DNA of 64,000 bases from Mesorhizobium norvegicum (GTDB lineage: Bacteria; Pseudomonadota; Alphaproteobacteria; Rhizobiales; Rhizobiaceae): assembly GCF_004919685.1 (NCBI RefSeq), contig NZ_SMYZ01000053.1, forward strand, positions 25,386-89,385. Reading direction: 5' to 3'. This document shows positions 15,552-26,697 of this stretch, one piece after another. How positions within the stretch are numbered: position 1 is the stretch's first letter; each line of letters begins with the position of its first letter. Under the pieces are notes generated by a model, which saw nothing but the letters and a program-made list of their open reading frames with translations, did not search any database and was not told the DNA's origin. The position numbers were made by a program, and so were the translations under genes.

Positions 15552-16742
15552 ATGTTCATCCCCTTCTTCCTCGAACTGAAGGCAGCGCGTGTTCCTGTTT
15601 CGCTGCGGGAATATCTGTCGCTGCTGGAGGGGCTGGAAGCCGGGCTGGTCGACTACGACGTCGAAGGTTTTTATTACCTCGCCCGTGCGGCGCTGGTGAA
15701 GGACGAGCGCCATATCGACCGCTTCGACCAGGTGTTTGCGCATGTCTTCAAGGGTATTGAAGCGCTGGGCGGGCCGGATGCACTGGACGTCAGGAACCTC
15801 CCGGAAGAATGGCTGCGTCGCCTCGCCGAAAAGCACCTGACCGACGAGGAGAAAAAGCTGGTCGAAGCGCTCGGCGGTTTTGACAAGCTGATGGAGACCC
15901 TGAAGCAGCGGCTCGAAGAGCAAAAAGGCCGCCACCAGGGCGGCTCGAAATGGATCGGCACCGGCGGCACCTCGCCCTTCGGCGCCTATGGCTACAATCC
16001 CGAAGGGGTGCGCATCGGCCAGCATGAAAGCCGCAACCGCAGCGCCGTAAAAGTGTGGGACAAGCGCGAATTCAGGAATTTCGACGATGCCGTCGAGCTC
16101 GGCACCCGCAACATCAAGATCGCACTCAAGCGCCTGCGCCGCTGGGTGCGCGAGGGCGCCGAGGAGGAATTCGACCTGCCCGGCACCATCCACGCCACCG
16201 CCGAGCACGGCTATCTCGACGTGCGGACGCGGCCGGAACGGCGCAACGCCGTGAAGCTTCTGATGTTCTTCGATGTCGGCGGCTCGATGGACGACCACAT
16301 CAAGAGCGTCGAGGAGCTGTTCTCGGCCGCCCGCGCCGAATTCCGCCAGCTCGAATATTTCTATTTCCACAACTGCCTCTATGAGGGCGTGTGGAAGGAC
16401 AATCGTCGCCGCCACGCCGAGACGGTCCCGACCTTCGAGCTCCTCCACAAATACGGGCCGGACTACAAGGTGATCGTCGTCGGCGACGCCTCGATGAGCC
16501 CTTACGAGATTGCGCATCCCGGTGGCTCGGTAGAGCACTGGAACCCGGAGGCCGGCGCCGTCTGGCTCGGCCGCCTGTTGCAGCAATGGCCGAACGCGGT
16601 ATGGCTGAACCCCGAAAACCCTAAGAACTGGGGCTTTACCCATTCGATCGCGATGATTCGCGACATCTTTGGCGGCCGCATGTTCCCGCTGACCTTGGCC
16701 GGGCTGGAAGGCGCGACCAAGCAGCTTTCAAGGAAGCACTGA
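15552..16742 (+). CDS. VWA-domain protein, CoxE family
   Basis: 396 aa. Starts with FFLELKAARVPVSLREYLSL, typical of the CoxE-like family; a charged linker is followed by a C-terminal VWA domain with the MIDAS-like DVGGSMDDHIKSVEELF (about residue 240) and GDASMSPYEI. The first MIDAS residues are D-G-S, so metal binding is plausible. These proteins work with MoxR ATPases. Here the MoxR gene is 1.2 kb upstream with GNAT and hicAB between. The MBL-fold gene begins immediately after the stop. Confidence 0.92.
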   Translation: MFIPFFLELKAARVPVSLREYLSLLEGLEAGLVDYDVEGFYYLARAALVKDERHIDRFDQVFAHVFKGIEALGGPDALDVRNLPEEWLRRLAEKHLTDEEKKLVEALGGFDKLMETLKQRLEEQKGRHQGGSKWIGTGGTSPFGAYGYNPEGVRIGQHESRNRSAVKVWDKREFRNFDDAVELGTRNIKIALKRLRRWVREGAEEEFDLPGTIHATAEHGYLDVRTRPERRNAVKLLMFFDVGGSMDDHIKSVEELFSAARAEFRQLEYFYFHNCLYEGVWKDNRRRHAETVPTFELLHKYGPDYKVIVVGDASMSPYEIAHPGGSVEHWNPEAGAVWLGRLLQQWPNAVWLNPENPKNWGFTHSIAMIRDIFGGRMFPLTLAGLEGATKQLSRKH

Positions 16743-17552
16743 ATGGACAGGCAAGAAACCGGCTTTCTTTGCCTGCAATGCGGCGTCCAGTTCGCGGCAA
16801 CAGAGACACCGCCGGAACACTGCCCGATCTGCGAGGACGAGCGGCAATATGTGCGCTGGGAGGGGCAGGCCTGGATCGCGCCGCAGGAACTCGCCGCCGG
16901 ACACCGGCTTGTGATGAAGGACGACACCGGCGTTCTCGCCTTCGGCATCGAGCCGAGCTTCGCCATCGGCCAGCGGGCGCTGCTGGCGCAGACGCCGCAC
17001 GGCAACGTGCTGTGGGACTGCGTCTCGATGGTCAGCGACGAGGCGGTGGCCGAGATCAACCGCCGCGGCGGCCTGGCGGCGATCGCCATCTCGCACTGCC
17101 ATTATTATTCGGTGATGGTCGAGTGGAGCGAGGCGTTTGGCGGCGTGCCGATCTATCTCCACGCCGACGACCGTGAGTGGATCATGCGGCCGCACAAAGC
17201 AATCGTCAGTTGGGAAGGCGAGACGCTGGCCATAAACCCTTCGCTGACACTCATCCGCTGCGGCGGCCACTTTGCCGGCGGCCAGGTGCTGCATTGGAAC
17301 CGCGATGGCGGCAACGCCCTGCTGTCCGGCGACATCTTGCAGGTGACGCCGACGCGTCGCCATGTCAGCTTCATGTACAGCTACCCGAACCAGATTCCGC
17401 TCAACGCGACGGCGGTGCGCCGCATCGCGGCGGCGCTGGAGCCTTTCCAGTTCGACCATATCTATGGTGCATGGTGGAACCAGAATGTCATTGGGGATGC
17501 AAAAGCGGCATTAGACACATCGGTCACCCGCTATCTCGCAGCTATCGCATAA
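16743..17552 (+). CDS. MBL-fold protein with N-terminal zinc ribbon
   Basis: 269 aa. The N-terminus has a rubredoxin-like ribbon, FLCLQCGVQF and HCPICEDERQY (two CxxC knuckles). The rest is a metallo-beta-lactamase fold: SHCHYYSVMVEW replaces the usual HxHxDH, so the Asp and last His of that motif are absent; IRCGGHFAGGQVLHW and LLSGDILQV are kept. This altered motif appears to be normal for the subfamily. The gene directly abuts the VWA gene, so it may belong to the same maturation unit. Activity and substrate are unknown. Confidence 0.85.
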   Translation: MDRQETGFLCLQCGVQFAATETPPEHCPICEDERQYVRWEGQAWIAPQELAAGHRLVMKDDTGVLAFGIEPSFAIGQRALLAQTPHGNVLWDCVSMVSDEAVAEINRRGGLAAIAISHCHYYSVMVEWSEAFGGVPIYLHADDREWIMRPHKAIVSWEGETLAINPSLTLIRCGGHFAGGQVLHWNRDGGNALLSGDILQVTPTRRHVSFMYSYPNQIPLNATAVRRIAAALEPFQFDHIYGAWWNQNVIGDAKAALDTSVTRYLAAIA

Positions 17553-17653
17553 GGTCACGATCGAAAATGCAGGCAAATGCCGTAACAAATGTCTATCTTG
17601 GTGCGAATATGAGGTTGCAATCAACAACGAGCCGGCAAGGCTGAGGAGATCAA

Positions 17654-18058
17654 ATGGACACCCACACCTACCCCGTAACCCGCACCGACGCCGAATGGCG
17701 CGCCCGGCTGACGCCGGAGCAATATGCCGTCATGCGCGGCCACGGCACCGAGCGGCCGGGAAGCTGCGCTTTGCTCTACGAGAAGCGCGCCGGCACTTTT
17801 TCCTGCGTCGGGTGCGACCAGCCCTTGTTTGAATCCAAGCTGAAGTTCGAGAGCGGCACCGGCTGGCCGAGCTTCAACGACCCGGTGCCGGGTTCGGTCG
17901 AAAACACCGTCGACCGCAGCTACGGCATGGTCCGCACCGAATGCCATTGCGCCCGCTGCGGCAGCCATCTCGGCCATGTCTTCGAGGACGGCCCGCCGCC
18001 AACCGGCCTGCGCTATTGCATCAACGGCGTCGCATTGAAATTCGAGCCGGCGGCTTGA
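17654..18058 (+). CDS. msrB: Peptide-methionine (R)-S-oxide reductase MsrB
   Basis: 134-aa enzyme reducing the R form of methionine sulfoxide in proteins. The zinc site is formed by CVGC and CARC; the catalytic cysteine lies in RYCINGVAL; the SGTGWPSF substrate loop is intact. Length is normal for a single-domain MsrB. The ATG at 17654 follows GAGGAGATCAA. It is followed by a strong terminator, so the gene is an independent unit. Confidence 0.96.
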   Translation: MDTHTYPVTRTDAEWRARLTPEQYAVMRGHGTERPGSCALLYEKRAGTFSCVGCDQPLFESKLKFESGTGWPSFNDPVPGSVENTVDRSYGMVRTECHCARCGSHLGHVFEDGPPPTGLRYCINGVALKFEPAA

Positions 18059-18083
18059 ACCATCCGGGTTCGAGAAAATGAAA

Positions 18084-18106
18084 GGGCGGCTTCGGCCGCC
18101 TTTTTT
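18084..18106 (+). terminator. Rho-independent terminator of msrB
   Basis: GGCGGC, loop TTCG, GCCGCC, then TTTTTT. The UUCG-type loop and six Ts make it strong. Confidence 0.9.
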
Positions 18107-18138
18107 GTTGGAATATCCGTCGCGCCCCGGGCAGACGA

Positions 18139-18450
18139 TCAGACCACGATCATCGCCACCAGCCACAGCGTGGCGCCCAGCGTCATCATCCAGGCCTTGG
18201 CACCGGGAATCTTTTCGGTGGTTCGCCATACGGCCAAGGTCAGGAACAGGCTGTAGGGCACCGATGCGAAATGCACTGCCAGCACAAGGCCGAGCGGCAA
18301 CTTCAGTCCGAGCAGGACGAGCGCCAGCGCCGATGCGGCGACGCTGATCGCCGTGCCGACAAGGACAAGATCGCGCCAGAACAGGCGGTCGAGCGGTACC
18401 TGACCTTGCCAGCGTGAGCGGAAGAAGGATCCGACGCCTTCTGGCAACAC
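18139..18450 (-). CDS. Small membrane protein, unknown function
   Basis: 103 aa. Three hydrophobic segments are seen, around LVLVGTAISVAASALALVLL, LGLVLAVHFASVPYSLFLTL and MMTLGATLWLVAMIVV. No family was recognised. It lies 7 bp downstream of the next gene on the same strand, so the two are probably co-transcribed. Confidence 0.65.
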   Translation of the reverse strand: MLPEGVGSFFRSRWQGQVPLDRLFWRDLVLVGTAISVAASALALVLLGLKLPLGLVLAVHFASVPYSLFLTLAVWRTTEKIPGAKAWMMTLGATLWLVAMIVV

Positions 18451-18457
18451 CTGATAT

Positions 18458-18898
18458 CTACCCCTGCCCCAGGACTTCGGTCACGGCGCGCTCGATACGC
18501 GAGCATTCGGTCACCAGCCAGTCGGTCATGGCCGGCCAGTTGTCCTCGGCATAACAGTTCACCCGCCACATCGAATTGATGCCGAGGCCCTCGCAACTCT
18601 GTTCCGGCCTGAGCTTCAGCCTGTCTTCGATATCTGGCTGGAACGGCTTCAACCGCGACCAGGCTTGCGTGGCACCGAACTTCTCGTTGCGGCCGAAAAA
18701 GACGCCGACGTGGTTCTGCGCCGGCGCGACATACATGGAAAGGACCAATGCAAAGTCGGGCAGCCCGCGCTGCCAGAACCAGGGTCCGCGCCTCGCCATC
18801 AGAGCCTTTTCTTCCGGATGCCGCTCGGCGAACAGCGTCCAGAAGCCGCGCTGGCGGAATTCAGAGGCGCGGCGGGCACCGAAATCGAATTCGCTCAT
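18458..18898 (-). CDS. Conserved hypothetical protein
   Basis: 146-aa soluble protein, Trp- and Arg-rich, with no signal peptide. The arrangement RGFWTLFAERHPEEKALMAR, then LSMYVAPAQNHVGVFFGRN, recalls the DUF4268 type of proteins in which a W-x-x-F helix precedes a strand of the form (N/Q)xxGV; this is a tentative resemblance. It is transcribed toward the small membrane protein and follows gapR. Confidence 0.65.
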   Translation of the reverse strand: MSEFDFGARRASEFRQRGFWTLFAERHPEEKALMARRGPWFWQRGLPDFALVLSMYVAPAQNHVGVFFGRNEKFGATQAWSRLKPFQPDIEDRLKLRPEQSCEGLGINSMWRVNCYAEDNWPAMTDWLVTECSRIERAVTEVLGQG

Positions 18899-18948
18899 GG
18901 CTCAAACCGTATCTCCGGCAACCGCCTCGGTGCCGGGGCCGGCTAGTC

Positions 18949-19209
18949 TTACACCATGCCGAGTGCGGCCTTGTACAGATCGAGGATGGTTTCCTCTTCC
19001 TGCCGCTCGGCCTGGTCCTTCTTGCGCAGCCGGATGATCGTGCGCATCGCCTTGGTGTCGAACCCGGTGCCCTTGGCCTCGGCGAACACTTCCTTGATGT
19101 CGTCGGAAATGGTCTTCTTCTCTTCCTCGAGCCGCTCTATGCGCTCGATGAAGGCACGCAGCTGGCCGGCGGCAACAGTCTGGCTGGTATCGGTGATATC
19201 GTCGGCCAT
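18949..19209 (-). CDS. gapR: GapR nucleoid-associated protein (DUF2312)
   Basis: 86 aa. GQLRAFIERIERLEEEKKTI followed by IKEVFAEAKGTGFDTKAMR and IIRLRKKD is diagnostic. GapR of Caulobacter clamps overtwisted, AT-rich DNA ahead of forks and polymerases and assists topoisomerases; it is confined to alphaproteobacteria. The start at 19209 (MADDITDTSQ) gives the usual length. It is transcribed alone, downstream of pyc. Confidence 0.95.
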   Translation of the reverse strand: MADDITDTSQTVAAGQLRAFIERIERLEEEKKTISDDIKEVFAEAKGTGFDTKAMRTIIRLRKKDQAERQEEETILDLYKAALGMV

Positions 19210-19368
19210 GTTTTTCTCCACATTGTTTTCTGCACCGCGACTCGGGGACGACGGCGGCAAATTTGAGCCGGTTCGATGCCCGACCGGCGACGGCGGGTCA
19301 AGCTGTTATCGGTGATCGAGCCAAGGCTGCCGCCATGATGCGGACAGCCATCCCCAGGAAGGTACCGA

Positions 19369-22827
<3,459 letters not shown>

Positions 22828-23070
22828 GGACTGGGCTCCAGCAACGGAAGGAAGAGAAATCGGCGCAATGATTAGCGTGAAAATGCTGCAGTGCAAACAA
22901 AATTGACACGCGTTTAAACCGATTGAAATGGAATCTTTGCGACAAAGTCGGTCGCATTCATTCGAACGCGCAAGAAAGTGCTGCCGCTGCCATTCAAGGC
23001 ATGATCATTTTCCGGCAAAAGGCCCGGCCGTATCGGCTTACCGGACCCTCTGAACGTGAGCGCGGCTCAA

Positions 23071-23103
23071 AAAGAAAAATGCCCGGCGCAAGGCGCCGGG
23101 CAT
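23071..23103 (-). terminator. Rho-independent terminator of the livK-like gene
   Basis: On the minus strand ATGCCCGGCGC pairs with GCGCCGGGCAT around a 3-nt loop, followed by TTTTTC. It begins 26 bp past the stop codon of the substrate-binding protein gene. Confidence 0.88.
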
Positions 23104-23128
23104 CCGTAAAATCTGGAGACTGACGAGC

Positions 23129-24247
23129 TTACATCTTCTGGATGTAGGTGTACTTGCCGTCGTCGCCCTTCTTCCATTCGTAGATGACGTAGCCGGGCAG
23201 CGTCGGGTCGCCCTTGGCGTCATAGGACAGGTCGCCGAGCACGGTCTTGAACGGGCCGTTCGCATGCAGCGCCTTGGCAACTTCCTGCGGGTCGTTCGAC
23301 TTGGCAGCGGTCGCTGCTTCCGAGATCGCCTGCACGGCGGCGTAAGCGTAGAGCGTATAGGCTTCCGGCTCGAAGCCCTGCGCGCGGAACTTCTCGACGA
23401 GTTCCTTGTTGGCGGGGATCAGGCGCGGATCCGGGCCGAACGTGTTGAGCGTGCCCGCAACCGCGTCGCCCGCGATCGAAGCCAGCTCGTTCGACACGAT
23501 GCCGTCGCCGGAAACCAGCGTCGCCTTGAGGCCCTGGTCGGCCGCCTGACGGATGATCAGGCCGGCTTCGGTGTGCAGGCCGCCCCAATAGATGATGGTA
23601 ACGCCGGCTTCCTTCATCTTGGCGATCAGCGCCGAGAAGTCCTTGTCGCCGACATTGATGCCTTCATACATGACTTCCGTCACGCCCTTGGCGTTCATCG
23701 CCTTCTTGGTTTCGTCGGCAAGGCCCTGGCCGTAGGTGGTCTTGTCGTGCACGACGGCGATCTTGGCGTCCTTGAAGTTCGCGGCGAGATACGCGCCGGC
23801 AATGATACCCTGCTGGTCATCGCGTCCGCAGGTGCGGAACACGTTCCACAGGCCGCGCTCGGTGAACTTCGGGTTGGTGGCAGCCGGGGTGATCTCGACG
23901 ATGCCGTTTTCCGCATAGACTTCCGATGCCGGGATCGAGACGCCCGAGTTGAAGTGGCCGACCACGAACTTGACGCCGTCGCCGACGAACTTGTTGGCGA
24001 CCGAAATGCCTTGCTTCGGATCGGAGACGTCGTCGCCAACCTCGAGCTTGATCTGCTCGCCGTTGATGCCGCCCTTGGCATTGATGTCGGCGACAGCCGC
24101 TTCCGCACCCTTCTGAAGCTGTGCGCCGAAGGCGGCGTTCGGACCGGTGATCGGGCCGGCAACGCCGACCAGGACGTCAGCCCACGCGGCACCACCGAAC
24201 GCGACAAGCGCGGTCAGGGCGACGGCGGACAAAAGTGACTTTTTCAT
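23129..24247 (-). CDS. livK: Branched-chain amino acid ABC transporter, periplasmic binding protein
   Basis: 372 aa. A signal peptide (MKKSLLSAVALTALVAFGG...AWA) precedes a type-I periplasmic binding fold: GVAGPITGPNAAFGAQLQKG, FVVGHFNSGVSIPASEVYAE, and the ligand loop PAATNPKFTERG. It captures Leu/Ile/Val or related amino acids and delivers them to the LivHM permease encoded upstream on the same strand. About 137 bp separate it from the small membrane protein gene, and it has its own terminator, so it may be expressed at a higher level than the permease genes. Confidence 0.93.
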   Translation of the reverse strand: MKKSLLSAVALTALVAFGGAAWADVLVGVAGPITGPNAAFGAQLQKGAEAAVADINAKGGINGEQIKLEVGDDVSDPKQGISVANKFVGDGVKFVVGHFNSGVSIPASEVYAENGIVEITPAATNPKFTERGLWNVFRTCGRDDQQGIIAGAYLAANFKDAKIAVVHDKTTYGQGLADETKKAMNAKGVTEVMYEGINVGDKDFSALIAKMKEAGVTIIYWGGLHTEAGLIIRQAADQGLKATLVSGDGIVSNELASIAGDAVAGTLNTFGPDPRLIPANKELVEKFRAQGFEPEAYTLYAYAAVQAISEAATAAKSNDPQEVAKALHANGPFKTVLGDLSYDAKGDPTLPGYVIYEWKKGDDGKYTYIQKM

Positions 24248-24384
24248 TTAAACGCTCCCATTTACGGAGTGGGCGTGGATGAAGCTTTCATGCGATGCCC
24301 ACCCTTATCGCAGAAAGCATAGTTTGCCGATTTTCAGGCACTTGTCACGCCGATTCAATTCCGAGGCGGCGTTAATGATGAACG

Positions 24385-24732
24385 TCAACCTTTCGGTTTC
24401 CAGCTCAAGATTGAAGCTCTTTCGTAGAGCCAATTATACTGTGTCACCATCTGGTTGGTGCGCGTGTATTGATAGCCGATGAAGCCGAGGATCATCAGCA
24501 CGATGGTGTCGACGATGTAATAGTGCAGCGAGAACATCGTGCCGCCGAACAGCGCGTGATGGATGAAACGGATGCCGATGCCGAGGCCCAGCATATAGGC
24601 GAACAGATGGATGAAGCTGCGCCATGTCTGGGCGCTGGCCTTGCCCGTCATCCAGGCCGCCCAGCCGCCCAGCAGACAGGTGACGAAGAAGAACTGCCAG
24701 ATCGACGGCTCCTCGTAGAGAATGCCCTGCAT
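24385..24732 (-). CDS. Small membrane protein of the liv cluster (DUF6867-like)
   Basis: 115 aa with three predicted membrane helices (IWQFFFVTCLLGGWAAWMTG, FIHLFAYMLGLGIGIRFIHH, YYIVDTIVLMILGFIGYQY) and an aromatic C-terminus. A protein of this type is regularly found inside rhizobial liv operons; its role is unknown. I recall the DUF6867 name for it but could not check. It lies between livF and livK on the same strand, so it may assist the permease or be an accessory of the binding protein. Confidence 0.75.
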   Translation of the reverse strand: MQGILYEEPSIWQFFFVTCLLGGWAAWMTGKASAQTWRSFIHLFAYMLGLGIGIRFIHHALFGGTMFSLHYYIVDTIVLMILGFIGYQYTRTNQMVTQYNWLYERASILSWKPKG

Positions 24733-24747
24733 GGTGAAGTCTCCCTA

Positions 24748-24791
24748 GCATGATCCCGAAAAGTTGCAGACTTTTCGGACAAAGATCATGC
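24748..24791. repeat. Rhizobial intergenic palindrome
   Basis: GCATGATC (24748-24755) faces GATCATGC (24784-24791), with an inner CCGAAAAGT/ACTTTTCGG stem. It lies between livF and the small membrane gene. Confidence 0.75.
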
Positions 24792-24844
24792 GACAAACAA
24801 ACAACTTGGAGCGGAATACCGCATGCACACATTCCGCTCCAAAC

Positions 24845-25576
24845 TCAGTGGTGTCCGCCTTCAAGATAGGCGGCGCGCACTTCCGGATTGGCGAGCAGTT
24901 CCTTGCCGGTGCCGCTCATCGTCACATTGCCGTTGACCATGACATAGCCGCGCGTGGCGAGTTTCAGCGCGCCGAAGGCGTTCTGCTCGACCAGGAACAC
25001 GGTCAGCCCCTGCGTGCGGTTCAGTTCGCGGATGGCGTCGAAGATCTGCTTGACGATCAGCGGCGCCAGACCCAGCGACGGTTCGTCGAGCAAAAGCAGC
25101 TTCGGCCGCGCCATCAGCGCGCGTCCAATCGACAGCATCTGCTGCTCGCCGCCCGACAGCGTGCCGCCGCGCTGGGCGATGCGCTCCTTCAGCCGCGGAA
25201 ACAGCGTGAACACCTTCTCGACGTCCTCGTCATAGTGCTTGAGGTTGTCGAGGCTGGCGCCCATCTGCAGGTTTTCCATCACCGTCATGCGCGGAAAGAT
25301 GCGCCGGCCCTCGGGCGACTGGGCAATGCGCATGCGCGCGATCTCATGCGTCGGCATCTGGGTGATGTCGGTGCCGGCGAAGGTGATGGTGCCCGCGCGA
25401 GCGCGTGGGGCACCAAAAATGGTCATCATCAGCGTCGACTTGCCGGCGCCATTGGCGCCGATCAGCGCGACGATCTCACCCTGCTTGACGGTGACGTCGA
25501 CGCCGTTCAGCGCCCGGATGTTGCCGTAATAGGTCTGCACGCCCTTGATATCGAGCAGCGTTGTCGCGGCCATCAT
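24845..25576 (-). CDS. livF: Branched-chain amino acid ABC transporter ATPase LivF
   Basis: 243-aa ATPase subunit. Walker A GANGAGKSTLMMTIFG, LivF-type Q-loop ITQMPTHEIARMRIAQSPEGR, signature LSGGEQQMLSIGRALMARP, Walker B LLLLDEPSLGLAP. It pairs with LivG to power LivHM. The first ATG overlaps the livG stop (ATGA) and a second ATG follows directly, so the product may start at either. Full length. Confidence 0.95.
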   Translation of the reverse strand: MMAATTLLDIKGVQTYYGNIRALNGVDVTVKQGEIVALIGANGAGKSTLMMTIFGAPRARAGTITFAGTDITQMPTHEIARMRIAQSPEGRRIFPRMTVMENLQMGASLDNLKHYDEDVEKVFTLFPRLKERIAQRGGTLSGGEQQMLSIGRALMARPKLLLLDEPSLGLAPLIVKQIFDAIRELNRTQGLTVFLVEQNAFGALKLATRGYVMVNGNVTMSGTGKELLANPEVRAAYLEGGHH

Positions 25577-26697
25577 TTACGCCCTCCGCGCGGCTTGGCT
25601 GTCGGGGTTTTCGCGGCCGGCTTGGCCGTGGCCCGCTCGGACGGCTTTCTTGGTGCGTTTTTGGCCTTCGCATCGACCTGCGCCGCCTTGGAGGCGCCCT
25701 TCGACACAGTCACGCGTTCGCCTTCGCTATGGCCGATCGTGTCGGTCACCGGCCCGGCGAGATACGAAGACGACGTCCCCGGTCCGTGCGCGGCATCAGG
25801 GCCGGTATCGAGCTGTTCGATAACGTCTTCGTCGCCGACTTCGGTGAGGACCGACTCCACTTCCTCGTCGTCGACGCCGAGATAGGCGGCGATGACGCGC
25901 GGGTCGGTGCGCACCGATTGCGGACTGCCGTCGGAGATCTTGCGGCCATATTCCAGCACCACGACATGGTCGGATATCTGCATGACCACCGACATGTCAT
26001 GCTCGATCAACAGGATCGAGGCGCCTGATGTCTTCTTGATATCGATCAGCAGTTCGTTGAGTGCCGCCGATTCCTTCGGGTTGAGGCCAGCCGCCGGCTC
26101 GTCGAGGCACAGAAGCTCCGGCCCCGTGCACATGGCGCGCGCGATCTCGAGACGCCGCTGCGCGCCATAGGGCAGGTCGCCGGCCGGATCGTCGGCTCGA
26201 TCGACGAGGTCGGCCTTCTCCAGCCAGTGCTTGGCAAGCTCTACCGATTCCGCCGAGGCCTTGCGGTAGCTGCTGAAGCCGAACAGGCCAAGGATCGTGT
26301 AGCCCGAGGCCTTCATCAGCTTGTTGTGCTGGGCAACCAAAAGGTTCTCCAGGAGCGTCATGCCCGAGAACAGGCGGATGTTCTGGAAGGTGCGCGCCAC
26401 TTTGGCGCGCGCCGGGATCTCATGGTTGGGCAGACGTTCGAGCAGGAAGCTCGATCCGTCGTTCCGGTTGAGCGTGATCATGCCTTCCGACGGCTTGTAG
26501 AAGCCGGTGATGCAGTTGAACACGGTGGTCTTGCCGGCGCCGTTGGGTCCGATCAGCGCGGTGATCTCGCCGCGCCTGGCGGTGAAGGAGAGGTCGCCGA
26601 TGGCGACCAGGCCGCCGAACTTCATCGACAGATGTTCGACCTGCAGGATGGCGTCGTTCATGCCCGGATTGGTCCCCTGAATCGAGCTCGCATTCAT
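25573..26697 (-). CDS. livG: Branched-chain amino acid ABC transporter ATPase LivG, extended C-terminus
   Basis: 374 aa. Residues 13-275 form a complete LivG: Walker A GPNGAGKTTVFNCITGFYKP, the LivG-specific RVARTFQNIRLF motif (as KVARTFQNIRLF), signature YGAQRRLEIARAM, Walker B LLCLDEPAAGLNP, ending IAAYLGVDDE. A further tail of about 100 residues is acidic at first, then Lys/Ala/Pro-rich (KAKNAPRKPSERATAKPAAK) and looks disordered; LivG is usually 250-290 aa. The ATG overlaps the livM stop by one base. Confidence 0.93.
   Translation of the reverse strand: MNASSIQGTNPGMNDAILQVEHLSMKFGGLVAIGDLSFTARRGEITALIGPNGAGKTTVFNCITGFYKPSEGMITLNRNDGSSFLLERLPNHEIPARAKVARTFQNIRLFSGMTLLENLLVAQHNKLMKASGYTILGLFGFSSYRKASAESVELAKHWLEKADLVDRADDPAGDLPYGAQRRLEIARAMCTGPELLCLDEPAAGLNPKESAALNELLIDIKKTSGASILLIEHDMSVVMQISDHVVVLEYGRKISDGSPQSVRTDPRVIAAYLGVDDEEVESVLTEVGDEDVIEQLDTGPDAAHGPGTSSSYLAGPVTDTIGHSEGERVTVSKGASKAAQVDAKAKNAPRKPSERATAKPAAKTPTAKPRGGRK

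Noticed and set aside
14823..16643. Open frame of about 606 codons on the minus strand
   Set aside because: It is antisense to the well-supported GNAT, hicB and VWA genes and has no recognisable domain; long antisense frames are expected at this GC content.
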